DNA of 33,218 bases from an uncultured Bacteroidales bacterium (lineage in GTDB: Bacteria; Bacteroidota; Bacteroidia; Bacteroidales; Muribaculaceae). A program made the translations under genes and the position numbers. Location of the stretch: positions 1 to 33,218 of the forward strand of contig CACYAW010000029.1 of the NCBI GenBank assembly GCA_902772455.1, read 5' to 3'. Each line of letters opens with the position of its first letter. Within the stretch, counting starts at the first letter, position 1. Positions 31,953 to 33,218 of this stretch are shown in pieces. The notes below the pieces were generated by a model, which was not told the DNA's origin, did not search any database, and saw only the letters and a list, made by a program, of their open reading frames with translations.

Positions 31953-31980
31953 TGTATTCGATGAATTTTAATGTGGTTGA

Positions 31981-33218
31981 TTATGACTTATAGTTACGCG
32001 TCTGGACCTTGATGGCCTCGTAGTGGAGCGGCTCCTTGATGAGCGTGGGAGCGGTCTCATCGTCACCGTTGTACTTCCAGCAAGCGACATAGAAGAAGTT
32101 CTCGTCGTCGCGCTTGGCCTCGCCTTCCTCGGTCTGATGCTCCTCGCGGAAGTGGCCACCGCAGCTCTCGTGGCGGTTCAATGCGTCATAGGCGATCAGC
32201 TCACCCATGGTGATGAAGTCACGCAGGCGGAAGGCCTTGTCCAACTCGACGTTCATGCCCTCTTGGGTGCCGGGGATGAACAGGTTGGTCTCAAATTCCT
32301 TGCGCAGCTCTTTGAGCTTCTTGAGAGCAGTCTCCAGGCTCTCCTTGGTGCGAGCCATGCCCACATAGTCCCACATCACGTTACCCAGCTCCTTGTGGAT
32401 GCTGTCCACCGAGCGCTTGCCGTGGATGCTCATCAGGTGGTCGAGATTAGCCTGTACCTTCTTCTCGGCGGCGTCAAACTCGGGTGTGTCGGTCGAGAAG
32501 TGAGGAACGGTAATCTGGTCACTCAGGTAGTTCTGGATGGTGTAAGGCAATACGAAGTAACCGTCGGCCAGACCCTGCATCAGCGCCGAAGCACCGAGGC
32601 GGTTAGCGCCGTGGTCACTGAAGTTGCACTCACCGATGGCGAACAGACCCTTGATGCTGGTCTGCACCCTTGATGCTGGTCTGCAACTCATAGTCAACCC
32701 AGATACCGCCCATCGTGTAGTGGATAGCGGGATAGATCATCATGGGGTTGTAGTACTTCACGCCGTTGATCTCGTTGGCGAGCTCACCGGGATTAACGTC
32801 GGTGATCTCCTCATACATGTCAAACAGGTTGCCGTAGCGCTGACGGATCACGTCGATACCCAGACGGTTGATGGCCTCGCTGAAGTCGAGGAACACGGCC
32901 TTGCCGGTGTTGTTCACACCGTAGCCCTTGTCGCAACGCTCCTTGGCGGCGCGGCTGGCCACGTCACGGGGAACGAGGTTACCGAAGGCGGGATACCTGC
33001 GCTCCAGGTAGTAGTCACGCTCCTCCTCGGGGATGTCACTACCCTTGATCTGGCCTGCCTGCAGTTTCTTGGCGTCCTCGATGTTCTTGGGCACCCAGAT
33101 GCGGCCGTCGTTACGCAACGACTCACTCATCAGCGTCAGCTTGGACTGCTTGTCACCGTGAACGGGGATACAGGTGGGGTGAATCTGTACGTAAGCGGGG
33201 TTAGCAAAGTAAGCACCG
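31981..33218 (-). pseudogene. frdA: Fumarate reductase / succinate dehydrogenase flavoprotein subunit, partial and frameshifted
   Basis: The flavoprotein that interconverts fumarate and succinate. The gene runs off the right edge, so its N-terminal part (FAD-binding start) is missing. From the edge the frame reads [24 protein letters not shown] and continues through [23 protein letters not shown], all strong family sequence. There a perfect 19-bp tandem duplication (32648-32666 and 32667-32685) shifts the frame. With one copy removed the sequence joins exactly as [25 protein letters not shown], the conserved FAD-domain block, and continues to the normal end RNYKS at 31981. As written the protein is truncated just after that point. 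Assembly error, recent mutation or reversible slippage would all explain it. The membrane subunit gene would lie beyond the edge. Confidence 0.9.
32648..32685. repeat. Perfect 19-bp tandem duplication inside frdA
   Basis: The 19-mer CCCTTGATGCTGGTCTGCA occurs at 32648-32666 and immediately again at 32667-32685 without a mismatch. Because 19 is not a multiple of 3, it breaks the reading frame of frdA. Confidence 0.95.

Noticed and set aside
31185-31964. Plus-strand open frame of 259 codons opposite frdB
   Set aside because: The minus strand encodes all cluster-binding cysteines of the iron-sulfur subunit; the plus-strand frame is its shadow.

Overview
The window is a stretch of chromosome from a member of the Bacteroidota, most likely order Bacteroidales (Muribaculaceae- or Prevotellaceae-like; I cannot place it more finely). 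The evidence is: promoters of the form TTG-N20-TAnnTTTG, the -33/-7 consensus of that phylum; almost no Shine-Dalgarno sequences; the long (606 aa) form of IspG; lipoproteins with a DUF4369 domain; and the gene run DUF3098-uppP-truB-queA. I see no insertion sequence, prophage, integrase or CRISPR array.

Layout. 1-311 is non-coding. 312-6410 (+) holds a DUF2723/TMEM260-like membrane glycosyltransferase, a NodB-type polysaccharide deacetylase, queG and a lipoprotein of unknown function. 6466-8013 is cstA, closed by a strong terminator. 8140-13256 (+) holds rpoN, a PAP2-like membrane phosphatase, ispG and a DUF4369 lipoprotein with a thioredoxin-like C-terminus that lacks its cysteines, followed by another terminator. 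13496-19441 (+) holds rnr, mtaB, a family 2 glycosyltransferase and an aldo/keto reductase fused to a ferredoxin-like domain. 19444-20571 (-) is a lone AAA/STAND-type ATPase with an AT-rich, repeat-bearing promoter and a canonical AGGAGG site. 20797-24018 (+) is DUF3098-uppP-truB-queA. 24099-25469 (-) is an alanine/sodium symporter. Two identical tRNA-Asn(GTT) genes follow on the minus strand. 26009-31108 (+) is a C-terminal processing protease and mfd. 31197 to the right edge (-) is frdB/sdhB and most of frdA/sdhA.

Shared themes. Several genes serve polyprenyl-phosphate and envelope metabolism (ispG, uppP, PAP2-like, DUF2723, GT2, deacetylase). Several serve tRNA modification (queA, queG, mtaB, truB). 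queA and queG make queuosine, whose substrates include the tRNA-Asn encoded here.

Two conserved genes are broken in this sequence. frdA/sdhA carries a perfect 19-bp tandem duplication, and queA carries a small frameshift. Both could be real mutations or assembly errors.

The most unusual signal is in the gaps between genes. Short tandem repeats with fixed periods of 7, 8 and 9 nt recur there. Arrays of the 7-nt unit AACTnnn end 0 to 4 nt before the start codons of five unrelated genes, and in three of them they place stop codons in all three forward frames.
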